Below are positions 44,590 to 53,728 of a stretch of DNA of 64,000 bases, piece after piece. Both the position numbers and the translations under genes were made by a program. The stretch comes from Polyangium spumosum (GTDB lineage: Bacteria > Myxococcota_A > Polyangia > Polyangiales > Polyangiaceae). Under the pieces are notes generated by a model, which worked only from the letters and a program-made list of their open reading frames with translations, was not told the origin of the DNA and did not search any database. Location: the NCBI RefSeq assembly GCF_009649845.1, contig NZ_WJIE01000002.1, positions 434,001-498,000 of the forward strand, given 5' to 3'. Within the stretch, counting starts at the first letter, position 1; each line of letters begins with the position of its first letter.

Positions 44590-47500
44590 ATGACCGTCGT
44601 GAGAGGCTACGCGCTCTGCGAGAAGATCGAGCAGACCGCCAACTTTCGTCTGTACCGCGCGCGCCGCGAGGGAGATGGCGTCCGGGTCTTGCTGAAAGTC
44701 CTGCGCGCGGAAGGATCGACCGGCGCCGAGGTCGCGCGCTTCAAGCACCAGTACGAGCGCATCGCGCGCATCGCGTCGCCCCGCCTCGTCGCGGTGCACG
44801 GCGTCGAGGAGCTCGCCGGCTCCTTGATCGTCGTTTCCGAGGACTTCCCGGGCCACGATCTCGCGCGCGTCCTTGCCGCGCGCCCGGCGCGCAGAATGCC
44901 GGTCGGCGAGGCGCTCGATCTCGCGGCCGCGCTCGCCGAAGCCCTCGCCGCGGTGCACGCGGCGGGGCTCGTCCACCGCGATCTGCGCCCGCACAACGTG
45001 CTTTCCGGCGCGCGCGGCGCGGTCAAAATCCAAAGCTTCGGCGTCGACGCCGAGATCACCCGCGCGCACGAGCGGCTCTACGCTCCCGAGGTGCTCGCCG
45101 ACGTGCTGCCCTACGTCTCCCCCGAGCAGACAGGCCGCATGAACCGCGGCGTCGACTACCGGACCGACCTCTACGCGCTCGGCGTCATCCTTTACCAGAC
45201 GCTCACGGGTCGGCGCCCCTTCGAGGCCCTCGACCCGATGGAGCTCATCCATGCGCACCTCGCCCTCGCGCCCACGCCGCCCTCCCGCGTCGATCCGACG
45301 ATCCCCGAGGCCGTCTCCGCCGTCGTGCTCAAGCTGCTCGAAAAGAACGCCGAGGACCGCTACCAGAGCGCCGAGGGCCTGCTCACCGACATCGAGCGCT
45401 GCCGCGAGGCGCTACGCCACACGGGGACCATCGAGCCCTTCGTCGCTGGTCAGCGGGATCGCCAGGATCTGTTCCAGATCCACCAGAAGCTCTACGGCCG
45501 CGAGCAGGACATCGAGGCGCTCACCGCCGCGTTCGAGCACGCGCTCGCGGGGAGCCGCGAGGTCGTCCTCGTCTCCGGCTACTCGGGCATCGGCAAGTCC
45601 TCGCTCGTGCACGAGATCTTGCAGCCGCTCGCACGGCAGAAGGGCTACTTCACGAGCGGCAAGTTCGATCAGTACAACCGCGACACGCCCTACAGCGCGG
45701 TGATCCAGGCGTTCGACGGCCTCGTGCGGCAGATCCTCACCGAAAGCGAGGAGCGCGTCCAACGCTGGCGGAGCGCGATCCTCGAGGCGCTCGGGCCGAA
45801 CGGACAGGTCGTCTGCGACGTCGTTCCCTCGCTCCTGCATGTGATCGGCCCGCAGCCGCCCGTCCCCGCGCTCGGTCCGCTCGAGGCGCAGAACCGCCTG
45901 AGCCGGTGCTTCTTGCTGTTCGTCTCGGTGTTCGCGCGGCGCGCGCATCCGCTCGTCCTGTTCCTCGACGATCTCCAGTGGATCGACCCCGCGAGCCTCG
46001 GGCTGCTCCGCGCGCTGCTCGCCGACGACTCGCGCGAGGCGCTCTTCTTCTGCGGCGCCTACCGCGACAACGAGGTGTCGCCCGGGCACCCGTTCGTCAG
46101 GACCATCGAGGAGCTCGAGCACGCCGGGCTCGTCGTGCGCGACATCGTCCTCGCCCCGCTCGCGCGCCCGCACCTGCTCGAGATGCTCTCGGACAGCCTC
46201 GGGCGCGGCGACTGCGGGCCGCTCGCCGACGCGGTGATGAAGAAGACCGGCGGCAACCCGTTCTTCGTCAAGCAGTTCGTCCGATCGCTGCACGACCACG
46301 GCGTGCTCACGTTCGCAGCCGGGTCAGGTTGGCGCTGGGACCTCGCCAGGATCGACGCGCTCGCGTACACGGACAACGTCGTCGACCTCATGGTGCGCAC
46401 CATCGCGCGGCTACCGGCGACGACCCAGGCTGCTCTGAAGCTCGCTGCGGCGATCGGCAACCGGTTCGGGCTCGACGTGCTCGCCACGGTGAGCGAGTGC
46501 TCGCCGGAGGACGCGTACGGCCGCCTCGATCCCGCCGTGAGCGAGGGGCTCGTGACACGCGGGCGCTGGGGCTACCGCTTCGCTCATGACAAGGTCCAGG
46601 AGGGCGCCTACGCCATGATCCCGGAGGCGGACCGGCCTGCCTTCCACCTTCGGATCGGCCGGCTGCTCGCGGCCAAGCTGGATCTCTCCGAGAGCCGGAA
46701 CCTCTTCGACGTCGTCGGCCACATGAACAGCGCGGGCGACCTCGTGTCGGCCCCCGCGGAGCGCCTTCGCCTCGCCCGCATGAACCTCGAGGCCGCCTGC
46801 CGCGCCGAGGACTCAGCCGCCTTCGGCGCCGCTCTGCGCTACCTGAAGCGCGGCCTCCTGCGCCTTCCGGAGGACGCCTGGACGTCGCAGTACCCGCTCC
46901 GCCTGGAGTACGGGAAAAAGATTGCCCTCATGCTCTCGCTCTGCGGCCAGCACGGCGACGCCCTTGCGAGCCTCTCCGATAGCCTGGAGCGGGCCACGAG
47001 CCGGCTCGATCGCACCGAGGTGCTGCGGCTCGAGATGGGCGTGCACGTGGTCGAGAACGACCTGCCCGCCGCGCTCGCAGAGGGACTTTCGGCCCTGCGC
47101 CCGTTCGGGATCGACCTGCCCCTGTTCCCTGACGACGCCATGGTCGACGCCCAACTCCGGGTGACGCTGGCGCTCGTCCGGGAAACGACGCTCGAGGCGA
47201 TGCCAGACCTGCCGCCGCTCGCGGACCCGGAGATCCGCGCCGTACAAGACGTGCTCGAGGAGCTGTTCCTCCCCTGCTGGTTCTTGAGCCCCAACAACCT
47301 CGCCATCACGGTCGCGAAGATCCTCGAGAACACACTGCGCCACGGGCTATCGAAGCACGCGATCTTCGGCTGCATCAACTTCGGGATGTTCCTCTGCGGC
47401 CGTGGCGACATCGAGCTCGGCTATCGCTTCGGCCGCGCCGCCATTGACCTCTCGGAGCGCCACCCGGACAAGAAGTCCGAAGCGATGCTCCGCAACATGT

Positions 47501-50500
47501 GGGGCGCCTTCGTGCAGCACTGGAGAGAGGGCTACCCCGCCTGCAAGGAGTCGGTGCTCGCGGGGATGCACGCCGGGCTCGAGACGGGCCAGTACGTCTG
47601 GTCGTTCTACAACGCGGGGAACTCGCTGGAGTACAGCCTACTCCGCGGCGTCCCGCTCTCCGGTCTTCTCGCAGAGGCGCAGAGCTACCAGCCGATATGC
47701 AAGCTCGACACGTGCAGAATCACCTGGAAAGTCGACGCGATTGGACAGCTCGCGCACCAGCTCTCGGTCGAGACCGCGCACCCGGCCAAGCTCAAGGGTG
47801 CGTGGATGGACATCGACGAGGTGCTCGAGGAGGCCCGCCGGATCGACGACCAGGGCACGCTCTTCTGCGCCTGCTGCTACACCGTGCTCCTCGGCGTCTT
47901 TCAGGGCGCGTTCGAGGAAGCGGCGCGCACCGCGCTCTCGCTGAACCTCGAGATCCCGGCCGTGGCGGCCTGGCTCGGCACCCCCGCCCTCCATGGCTAC
48001 GCCGGCATCGCGTTCACCCGGGCGGCGGACGTGGTCTCCCCGGACGAGCGCGCGCTCTTCCTCGCCCGCGCGGAGACCTTCGCTGAAAAGCTCTCGCATT
48101 GGGCGGACCTCTGCCCGGAGAACATGGCGCACCGCAGCGCCCTGCTCGGCGCCGAGCTCGAGCGCGTCCGCGGCAATGGACACGCCGCGGGGGATCGCTA
48201 CGACGAGGCGATCGCCCTCGCGCAGCGCGGCGGCTACCTCCACGACGAGGCGCTCGCCAACGAGCTCGCCGGCCTCTCCTTCCGCGCGCTCGGCAAGACC
48301 ACCATCGCCCGCGCCTACCTGACCGAGGCGCACCGGGCGTACGGCCGATGGGGCGCGACCGAGGCGATGCGGCGCCTCGAGCGCTCCTACCCCGACCTCG
48401 TCCCCGGCGACATCCTCCGCGGCGAGAGCAGCCCGCAGGCCGGCGCCGCGCTCGACATCAACTCGGTGCTCAAGGCCTCCCAGGCCATCTCGGGCGAGAT
48501 CGTCCTCGACCGCCTGCTCGACGGGATCCTGCGCATCCTGGTCGAGAACGCCGGCGCGCGGCGCGGTGTCCTCCTACTCCTGCGCGACGGACGGCTCGTC
48601 GTCGAGGCCGAGCACCGCATCGGCGAGGCGGCCGTCCACATGCTCGGCGCGACGCCCCTCGAGGGCCGCCCGGACCTGCCGGCCGGCGTCGTGACGTACG
48701 TGGCGCGCACGCGCGAGACGGTCGTCCTCGACGACCGCGCGAGCGACGAGCCGTTCGGGCGTGATCCCTGGTTTGCGAGCGCGCGGCCTCGCTCCTTGCT
48801 TGCCGCGCCCATTGTCTGCAAGGGCCGCCTCGCCGGCGTGATCTATCTCGAGAACGGCCTCACCCGCTCGGCGTTCACCCCCGATCGCGTCGAGGTGATC
48901 CGGCTGCTCTCAGCCCAGGCGGCCATCTCCATCGAGAATGCGCGCCTCTATGCGGACCTGCAGCAGGAGAACGCGGTGCGCCGGCGCGCGGAGGCGTCCG
49001 TTCGAGAGAGCCAGGAGCTCCTCCGGTCGATCGTGGACAACACGGCCGCCGTCATCTTCGCCAAGGACCCCGAGGGGCGCTACATGCTCGTCAACCGCGG
49101 GTTCGAAGAGCTCTTCCACTTGCGCCGCGAGGAGGTCATCGGCAAGACCGATTATGAACTCTTCCCACGCGCGCAGGCCGATGAGTATCGCGCCAACGAT
49201 CTGCTCGTCCTGCAGCAGAGTCGGCTCATGGAGATCGAGGAGCGGGCCCCGCAGAGCGGCGGCGCACGCACGTACATATCCCTCAAGTTCCCGCTCCGCG
49301 ATCCCACCGGAACACCTGGCGGCATTTGCGGTATCTCGACCGAGATCACCTCCCGCAAGCACGCCGAGGACGTGCGGCGCCATTCCTACTCGCTCCTCGA
49401 GGCCACGCTCGAATCGACGGCGGACGGCATCCTCGTCGTCGACGGCGAGCTGCGCGTCGTGCGTCAGAATCGCAGGTTCGCGGAGATGTGGCGCATCCCC
49501 GACGAGGTCCTCGCCACCGGGTCGGACGACACGTTCCGTACGTTCGTCTGCGACCAGCTCCTCGAGCCCGAGGCGTTCCTGCAAAGGGTCCGCGCCCTCT
49601 ATGCCTCGCCCGGGGAGAGCAGCTTCGATATCATCCTGTTCGCGGACGGACGCGTCTTCGAGCGTTATTCGCAGCCGCAGCGCCTCGACGGGCGCGTGGT
49701 CGGGCGGGTCTGGAGCTTCCGCGACGTGACCGCGCGCGTGCGCGCCGAAGAGCAGCGCGATCGGCTCCTCATAGACGAGCGCCGCGCGCGCGCGGCGGCG
49801 GAGAAGGCCGTCGGCCTGCGGGACGAGTTCCTCTCCATCGCCTCGCACGAGCTCCGCACCCCGCTCACCACCCTGCAGCTCGCCATTCAATCGCTAGGGC
49901 AAACGCTCGCGCGGGGCATGGACGTCGAGCGCGTGCGATCCGCGGTCGCCCTCTCCGGCCGCCAGATCAAGCGCCTCGACAACCTCGTCGACATGCTCCT
50001 CGACGTCTCGCGGATCCAGGCGGGGAGGCTCGAGCTGAACAGGACGCCCATCGATCTGCGCGAGCTCGTCGGCGAGGTCGTCGCCCATCTCGACAACCAG
50101 ATCGCGCGGTCGGGCAGCACGCTCGCCGTGCGCGCGGAGCAGCCGGTCATCGGAAGGTGGGACCCACACCGCCTGGAGCAGGTCGTGACGAACCTCCTCA
50201 CCAATGCAATCAAGTTCGGGGAACGAGCGCCGATCGAGATCACCGTCACCGCGGAAGATCGGGTCGCACGGCTCGCGGTGACGGACCACGGGATCGGGAT
50301 CCCGGCCGAGGTGCAGGCGCAGCTCTTCGAGCGATTTCGCCGCGGCGTCTCGTCGCAGCATTACGGGGGGCTCGGGCTCGGCCTCTACATCACGCGCACC
50401 ATCGTCGAGGCGCACGGCGGGCGAATTCGCCTGTCGAGCGAGGTCGGCCGGGGCTCGACCTTCTGCGTCGAGCTGCCGCTCTCGACCGAGAGCGCGGGGG

Positions 50501-50514
50501 GCACGCATAACTAA
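44590..50514 (+). CDS. giant sensor: pseudokinase - AAA ATPase - TPR - GAF - PAS - PAS - histidine kinase
   Basis: A 1974-aa signalling protein. Residues 1 to about 270 have a Ser/Thr kinase fold with Lys36 and HRDLRPHN (Asp131), but the DFG is SFG (Ser149) and the Gly-rich loop is missing. Residues about 300-640 are an AAA/STAND module: Walker A SGYSGIGKSSLVHE, Walker B VLFLDDLQWIDPAS. Helical TPR-like repeats follow to about 1290, then GAF (LLDGILRILVENAGARRGVL), PAS (LLRSIVDNTAAVIFAKDPEG), a second PAS, and HisKA/HATPase with H-box SIASHELRTPLTTL (His near 1752) and LTNAIKFGE, DHGIGIP, GGLGLGLYI. AAGG lies six bases before the ATG. No receiver gene is adjacent. Confidence 0.93.
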   Translation: MTVVRGYALCEKIEQTANFRLYRARREGDGVRVLLKVLRAEGSTGAEVARFKHQYERIARIASPRLVAVHGVEELAGSLIVVSEDFPGHDLARVLAARPARRMPVGEALDLAAALAEALAAVHAAGLVHRDLRPHNVLSGARGAVKIQSFGVDAEITRAHERLYAPEVLADVLPYVSPEQTGRMNRGVDYRTDLYALGVILYQTLTGRRPFEALDPMELIHAHLALAPTPPSRVDPTIPEAVSAVVLKLLEKNAEDRYQSAEGLLTDIERCREALRHTGTIEPFVAGQRDRQDLFQIHQKLYGREQDIEALTAAFEHALAGSREVVLVSGYSGIGKSSLVHEILQPLARQKGYFTSGKFDQYNRDTPYSAVIQAFDGLVRQILTESEERVQRWRSAILEALGPNGQVVCDVVPSLLHVIGPQPPVPALGPLEAQNRLSRCFLLFVSVFARRAHPLVLFLDDLQWIDPASLGLLRALLADDSREALFFCGAYRDNEVSPGHPFVRTIEELEHAGLVVRDIVLAPLARPHLLEMLSDSLGRGDCGPLADAVMKKTGGNPFFVKQFVRSLHDHGVLTFAAGSGWRWDLARIDALAYTDNVVDLMVRTIARLPATTQAALKLAAAIGNRFGLDVLATVSECSPEDAYGRLDPAVSEGLVTRGRWGYRFAHDKVQEGAYAMIPEADRPAFHLRIGRLLAAKLDLSESRNLFDVVGHMNSAGDLVSAPAERLRLARMNLEAACRAEDSAAFGAALRYLKRGLLRLPEDAWTSQYPLRLEYGKKIALMLSLCGQHGDALASLSDSLERATSRLDRTEVLRLEMGVHVVENDLPAALAEGLSALRPFGIDLPLFPDDAMVDAQLRVTLALVRETTLEAMPDLPPLADPEIRAVQDVLEELFLPCWFLSPNNLAITVAKILENTLRHGLSKHAIFGCINFGMFLCGRGDIELGYRFGRAAIDLSERHPDKKSEAMLRNMWGAFVQHWREGYPACKESVLAGMHAGLETGQYVWSFYNAGNSLEYSLLRGVPLSGLLAEAQSYQPICKLDTCRITWKVDAIGQLAHQLSVETAHPAKLKGAWMDIDEVLEEARRIDDQGTLFCACCYTVLLGVFQGAFEEAARTALSLNLEIPAVAAWLGTPALHGYAGIAFTRAADVVSPDERALFLARAETFAEKLSHWADLCPENMAHRSALLGAELERVRGNGHAAGDRYDEAIALAQRGGYLHDEALANELAGLSFRALGKTTIARAYLTEAHRAYGRWGATEAMRRLERSYPDLVPGDILRGESSPQAGAALDINSVLKASQAISGEIVLDRLLDGILRILVENAGARRGVLLLLRDGRLVVEAEHRIGEAAVHMLGATPLEGRPDLPAGVVTYVARTRETVVLDDRASDEPFGRDPWFASARPRSLLAAPIVCKGRLAGVIYLENGLTRSAFTPDRVEVIRLLSAQAAISIENARLYADLQQENAVRRRAEASVRESQELLRSIVDNTAAVIFAKDPEGRYMLVNRGFEELFHLRREEVIGKTDYELFPRAQADEYRANDLLVLQQSRLMEIEERAPQSGGARTYISLKFPLRDPTGTPGGICGISTEITSRKHAEDVRRHSYSLLEATLESTADGILVVDGELRVVRQNRRFAEMWRIPDEVLATGSDDTFRTFVCDQLLEPEAFLQRVRALYASPGESSFDIILFADGRVFERYSQPQRLDGRVVGRVWSFRDVTARVRAEEQRDRLLIDERRARAAAEKAVGLRDEFLSIASHELRTPLTTLQLAIQSLGQTLARGMDVERVRSAVALSGRQIKRLDNLVDMLLDVSRIQAGRLELNRTPIDLRELVGEVVAHLDNQIARSGSTLAVRAEQPVIGRWDPHRLEQVVTNLLTNAIKFGERAPIEITVTAEDRVARLAVTDHGIGIPAEVQAQLFERFRRGVSSQHYGGLGLGLYITRTIVEAHGGRIRLSSEVGRGSTFCVELPLSTESAGGTHN

Positions 50515-51377
50515 GGGCAGCCGGCACCAATCCCCCCGCCGACCTCGCCGCCCTGCTCACTTCGCAGAACGGCCGCTGACCCGGGAAGTGGCGCGTGGAC
50601 CGTCACCCTCGCTTGCTTGCCGACACGAACGGCGACGGTCGGCTCGACGTCATCGGCTTTGGCAACGACGGCGTCTACGTCGCCCCGCTTCTCTGAGGAA
50701 GCCCGCCTCCTCCGCCCCCTCTGCCCTCCCCCCAGCGCCTCGAACTGCGCCCGCATCCCCTCATTGCCTGCAAACTCCAGCCGCCCGGCCCCCTCGATCC
50801 GCGCGACGGCCGCCAGGATCCGGTTTGCCACCCGGTTCCTCTCCCGCGTCGACTCTGGCGCGCTCGCGCGTTTTTTCTCCTGCGCCCTGTCTGCCTCCGT
50901 GATCGCCGCCAGCGCGGCTTCGATCCCGTCGAGGTCCCTCTTCACGATCCCGAGTGACTTCGCCTCGGCCGGGTTACCCTTCCCGCGCGCGAGGATCTGC
51001 TGCAGGGCGGCCTTCACGTCGCGCACGATACGCGGGTTCATGTACCGGCCGATCCCGTAGCCGTGTCGCACGTCGACCGGCGCCTTCGCCCGGCGCACGG
51101 CGGCGCGGAACTGTCGCACGAGGGTCGCGCCCGCCTCGACCGCGCTTTGTTGCTCGGCCGTCGCGGCCTCGGCCTGGGCGCGGGCTTTCAGGGCTGCGGG
51201 GATCACCTCTCCGAGCTTCTGAAGGTCCTCCGCGAGGCCCGCGCAGAGCCCCTCCGGGAGCCGCTCCTCCAGCGCGCCCGCGTGCGCTTGCCCCAGGTGC
51301 AGCGCCTTCAGGCCGAGCTGCGTGATGCTGGTGAAGTCCTTCCGGGGGTGCGTTTCCTTCACGGCGAGCGGGATCAT
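50511..51377 (-). CDS. hypothetical helical protein with a chimeric C-terminus
   Basis: A 288-aa protein from ATG 51377 (MIPLAVKETHPRKDF); an earlier start at 51437 would run into an inverted repeat. Residues 1 to about 225 are helical, Ala/Arg/Lys-rich (ITQLGLKALHLGQAHAGALE; YGIGRYMNPRIVRDVKAALQ), and look like a real but unrecognised protein. From about residue 227 (after GRRRRA) the sequence is the exact antisense of an FG-GAP gene remnant on the other strand, so the last 60 residues are probably not ancestral. Its stop overlaps the stop of the giant kinase. A 21-bp repeat array lies upstream. Confidence 0.65.
   Translation of the reverse strand: MIPLAVKETHPRKDFTSITQLGLKALHLGQAHAGALEERLPEGLCAGLAEDLQKLGEVIPAALKARAQAEAATAEQQSAVEAGATLVRQFRAAVRRAKAPVDVRHGYGIGRYMNPRIVRDVKAALQQILARGKGNPAEAKSLGIVKRDLDGIEAALAAITEADRAQEKKRASAPESTRERNRVANRILAAVARIEGAGRLEFAGNEGMRAQFEALGGGQRGRRRRASSEKRGDVDAVVAKADDVEPTVAVRVGKQARVTVHAPLPGSAAVLRSEQGGEVGGGIGAGCP
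50580..50696 (+). pseudogene. remnant of an FG-GAP/VCBS repeat gene
   Basis: In this frame the strand reads PGKWRVDRHPRLLADTNGDG then RLDVIGFGNDGVYVAPLL and a stop. That is one FG-GAP/VCBS repeat: the calcium loop DTNGDGRLD followed by the IGFGNDGVYV strand. There is an in-frame stop just upstream (50577-50579) and no start or signal peptide, so it is a fragment. It lies 65 bp after the histidine-kinase stop, inside the 3' end of the opposite-strand gene. Confidence 0.7.
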
Positions 51378-51410
51378 CGAGCGGACACCTCGTGCAGGAG
51401 GTCGGAAGCC

Positions 51411-51434
51411 ACGTGCATGAAGCCGCATGCACGT
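51411..51434. promoter_or_regulatory. inverted repeat 34 bp upstream of the hypothetical gene
   Basis: ACGTGCATG (51411-51419), spacer AAGCCG, CATGCACGT (51426-51434): perfect 9-bp arms. The right arm matches the left half of units in the 21-bp array (ACATGCACGG, ACGTGCACAG), so both may be read by one DNA-binding protein. It sits where an operator or promoter element of the leftward gene would be. Confidence 0.5.
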
Positions 51435-51536
51435 CACCGGACACTGTAAGGCGCCCGCAGACTTCGGAAAGCCCTACACGACGTCAGGAAGCTGCTCTGC
51501 ATCCTTCGACACACTACGCGCATGGCGAGAATCACC

Positions 51537-51683
51537 ATGTACACAGCTCGGAGCAGCATGTGCACTCGCCTGAACTACATGTGCACAGTTCTAAACGACG
51601 CACAAAGTATTATGAACGACACATGCACGGTTCTGAACGACACGTGCACAGTCCTGAACGATACATACACGTCTCCGCACGAC
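51537..51683. repeat. seven tandem 21-bp units (147 bp, no indels)
   Basis: Units start at 51537, 51558, 51579, 51600, 51621, 51642 and 51663; a weak eighth lies at 51684-51704. Each has a left half near ACATGCACAG or ATGTGCACAG and a right half near TTCTGAACGAC; 51621 and 51642 are the most alike. The fourth unit is diverged in its left half. The array fills most of the 351-bp gene-free stretch 51378-51728 and is visibly more AT-rich than its surroundings. Read as protein it would give a seven-residue repeat, but there is no ribosome site or clear frame. 21 bp equals two helical turns, which suits a row of protein-binding sites on one DNA face. Confidence 0.8.
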
Positions 51684-51728
51684 ATGCGCCCGAAGGCGCA
51701 CGTCACCTCGCCGGGACACGCCGTCGGA

Positions 51729-53612
51729 TCACTTCACGACGGTGTCGAGCATGCTCGGATGGATCGGCCATCGGTACACGTGGACCTTCCCATCGGCGGA
51801 CGCGGAGGCGATACGCTGGCCGTCGAGGCTCGCGGCGACACATTCGACGACGGCCCCGCCGGCGCCCAGCGTGACCTGGACCTTGCCGCTCTCCACGGCC
51901 CAGACGCGCATGGTGCCGTCCTCCGCGCCGGAGACGAGCGCGCCCGGCATCCCCGCGTCGGGGAGGAAAGAAAGAGAGCAGATGCGCCCCCGCTGGCCGG
52001 TGAGCGTACGTCGCAAAACCCAGCCGCGCACCGCCCACACCAGCACGCTCCGGTCCCCGCGGCCCGCCGCGAGGAAGCTGCCGTCCGGCGAAAACGCCAC
52101 ACAACCCACCGCGCTCTGGGGGTCACGCAGGACGTGCACGGGACGCAGACCCGCGTCCCACAAGCGCACCGTGGCGTCACGCGAGGCCGACGCCCAGAGG
52201 CGGTTCATCTTGTCGAATGCGATCCCGCGGACCCCGTCCGCGTGGTCCTCCACGACCCGGAGACACTCCCCGGTCGAGAGGCGCCACAAGCTGATGCGCG
52301 CCCCGTCGCTGCACGCGGCGAGCGTCCCCGCTCCGGCGTCGATGGCCAGCGCGCGCACCACCGTCGTGTCGTGGACCAACGTGCTCGATAACCTCCCGCG
52401 GACCGGGTCGAAGAGGAAAATCTTGCCGTCCGTCGCGCCCACGGCGAGCACCCCCGCGCCCACGCCGAGGCAAACGAGCCGGGTGGGGAGCAGGCACGAC
52501 CAGCGCAGCCGCTTCGTCGCGAGGTCCAGGCACGACACCTCGCCCGTCGCGAATGCCATGAAAAGAGATTCGGCGCGCTCGTCGAAGGCGATGGCGCGCG
52601 CCCACGTGCCGGGCGCCGACACGGACAAAAACCCGCGCGCTCGATCCTCGACGATCTGCAGCCGCAGCTCCCCGCCGCCTCGAATTCCCTCCGGCGCCGG
52701 CGCGGGCGGCGGCGAGAGGCCCCTCGTCCGCGGGTGATGCAGCCTCGCCGACCGCGGCGCGCGTGGCTCCGCGGGCTGCATCGCCGCCGCGAATGCCTCC
52801 GCCATCTCCAGGGCCGAGCCGAACCGGGCCTCCATGTCGAGCGAGAATGCCCGCTCCATCCACGCGTCGACCGCCCTCGGCGCCTCGGCGCGCAGCACGC
52901 TCGGCGGTAAAAACTCGCCTTTGGCGACGGCGTACGCCATCGCCACGAGCGACGCGCCCGTGAACGGGAGCTGCCCCGTCAGCATCTCGTACACGACGAC
53001 CGCCATCGCCCAGAGATCGGTGCGGTGATCGACGCTCTTCGTGTCGTCGTATTGCTCCGGGCTCATGTAGGGCGGCGTCCCCATGGCCGCGCCCGTCGAT
53101 GTCAATCGCGACGTCATGTCGAGCTGCTTCGCAATGCCGAAATCCAGCACCTTCAAGAAAGGCGCGCCCTCGACCTCGATCACGAACAGGTTCTCGGGCT
53201 TGATGTCGCGATGGACGACGCCGAGCGCGTGCGCCGCCCCGACCCCCCGCGCCGCCTGTCCGAAGAGCCGCACCACGTCCTCGCACGGCAAGGGCCCGAG
53301 CCGCTTCATGCGCCTGCGGAGCGTCTCGCCCTCGAGCAGCTCCATCACGATGTAGGGCTGTCCCTGCGCCGTCACCCCGTGATCGAGCACGCTCGCCACG
53401 TACGGGCTCTTGATACGCGCCGCCGCCTGGGCCTCCTGTCGGAAACGCAGGATGGCCGCCTCGTTGTGCGCGTCCGCCGGCGCCATGAGCTTCACCGCCA
53501 CCCGCGCGCCGAGCGCGAGGTCCTCCGCGGCCCATACCGTACCCATCGCGCCCGCCTCCAGAGGACGAACCAGCTTGAGCGTCGGCGTCAGGTGATGACC
53601 AGCGGTCGGCAT
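51729..53612 (-). CDS. Ser/Thr protein kinase with WD40 propeller
   Basis: A 627-aa protein. Residues about 10-290 are an active-looking eukaryote-like kinase: LEAGAMGTVWAAE (Gly loop), Lys41 in VAVK, HRDIKPEN (Asp136), KVLDFGIAK, then GTPPYMSPEQYDD. A Pro/Arg linker follows with no membrane helix. Residues about 330-627 hold WD40-type blades (GVRGIAFDKMNRLWASASRD, DATVRLWDAG, VGCVAFSPDGSFLAAGRGD, GTMRVWAVESGKV). The start at 53612 fits the kinase N-terminus. It is divergent from another kinase gene across 116 bp. The WD40 part probably binds the substrate or a sensor protein. Confidence 0.93.
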   Translation of the reverse strand: MPTAGHHLTPTLKLVRPLEAGAMGTVWAAEDLALGARVAVKLMAPADAHNEAAILRFRQEAQAAARIKSPYVASVLDHGVTAQGQPYIVMELLEGETLRRRMKRLGPLPCEDVVRLFGQAARGVGAAHALGVVHRDIKPENLFVIEVEGAPFLKVLDFGIAKQLDMTSRLTSTGAAMGTPPYMSPEQYDDTKSVDHRTDLWAMAVVVYEMLTGQLPFTGASLVAMAYAVAKGEFLPPSVLRAEAPRAVDAWMERAFSLDMEARFGSALEMAEAFAAAMQPAEPRAPRSARLHHPRTRGLSPPPAPAPEGIRGGGELRLQIVEDRARGFLSVSAPGTWARAIAFDERAESLFMAFATGEVSCLDLATKRLRWSCLLPTRLVCLGVGAGVLAVGATDGKIFLFDPVRGRLSSTLVHDTTVVRALAIDAGAGTLAACSDGARISLWRLSTGECLRVVEDHADGVRGIAFDKMNRLWASASRDATVRLWDAGLRPVHVLRDPQSAVGCVAFSPDGSFLAAGRGDRSVLVWAVRGWVLRRTLTGQRGRICSLSFLPDAGMPGALVSGAEDGTMRVWAVESGKVQVTLGAGGAVVECVAASLDGQRIASASADGKVHVYRWPIHPSMLDTVVK

Positions 53613-53654
53613 CACCGCGCATCCTACCGCAGTTGGTCCCGGGCGGGCGCCGCG

Positions 53655-53670
53655 TGGCATGAATCCCGCA
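53655..53670 (+). promoter_or_regulatory. sigma-54-like promoter for the kinase-AAA gene
   Basis: TGGCATG-AATC-CCGCA: the invariant GG (53656-53657) and GC (53668-53669) are ten bases apart, as in -24/-12 promoters, with TGGCA matching and TT replaced by CC before GC. The ATG at 53729 lies about 48 bases past the expected transcription start. Single short match, so weak. Confidence 0.3.
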
Positions 53671-53728
53671 TGGATGACGCGGTGAAATCCTTGAATTGAT
53701 GGGGCCGTTCGGCGAGGATCCCCCCGCC

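Noticed and set aside
51392-51874. Open frames across the 21-bp array giving seven-residue repeats such as HVHSPER or MCTVLND
   Set aside because: Any frame over a 21-bp repeat gives a heptad. There is no ribosome site, and the frames run on into the antisense of the kinase-WD40 gene.
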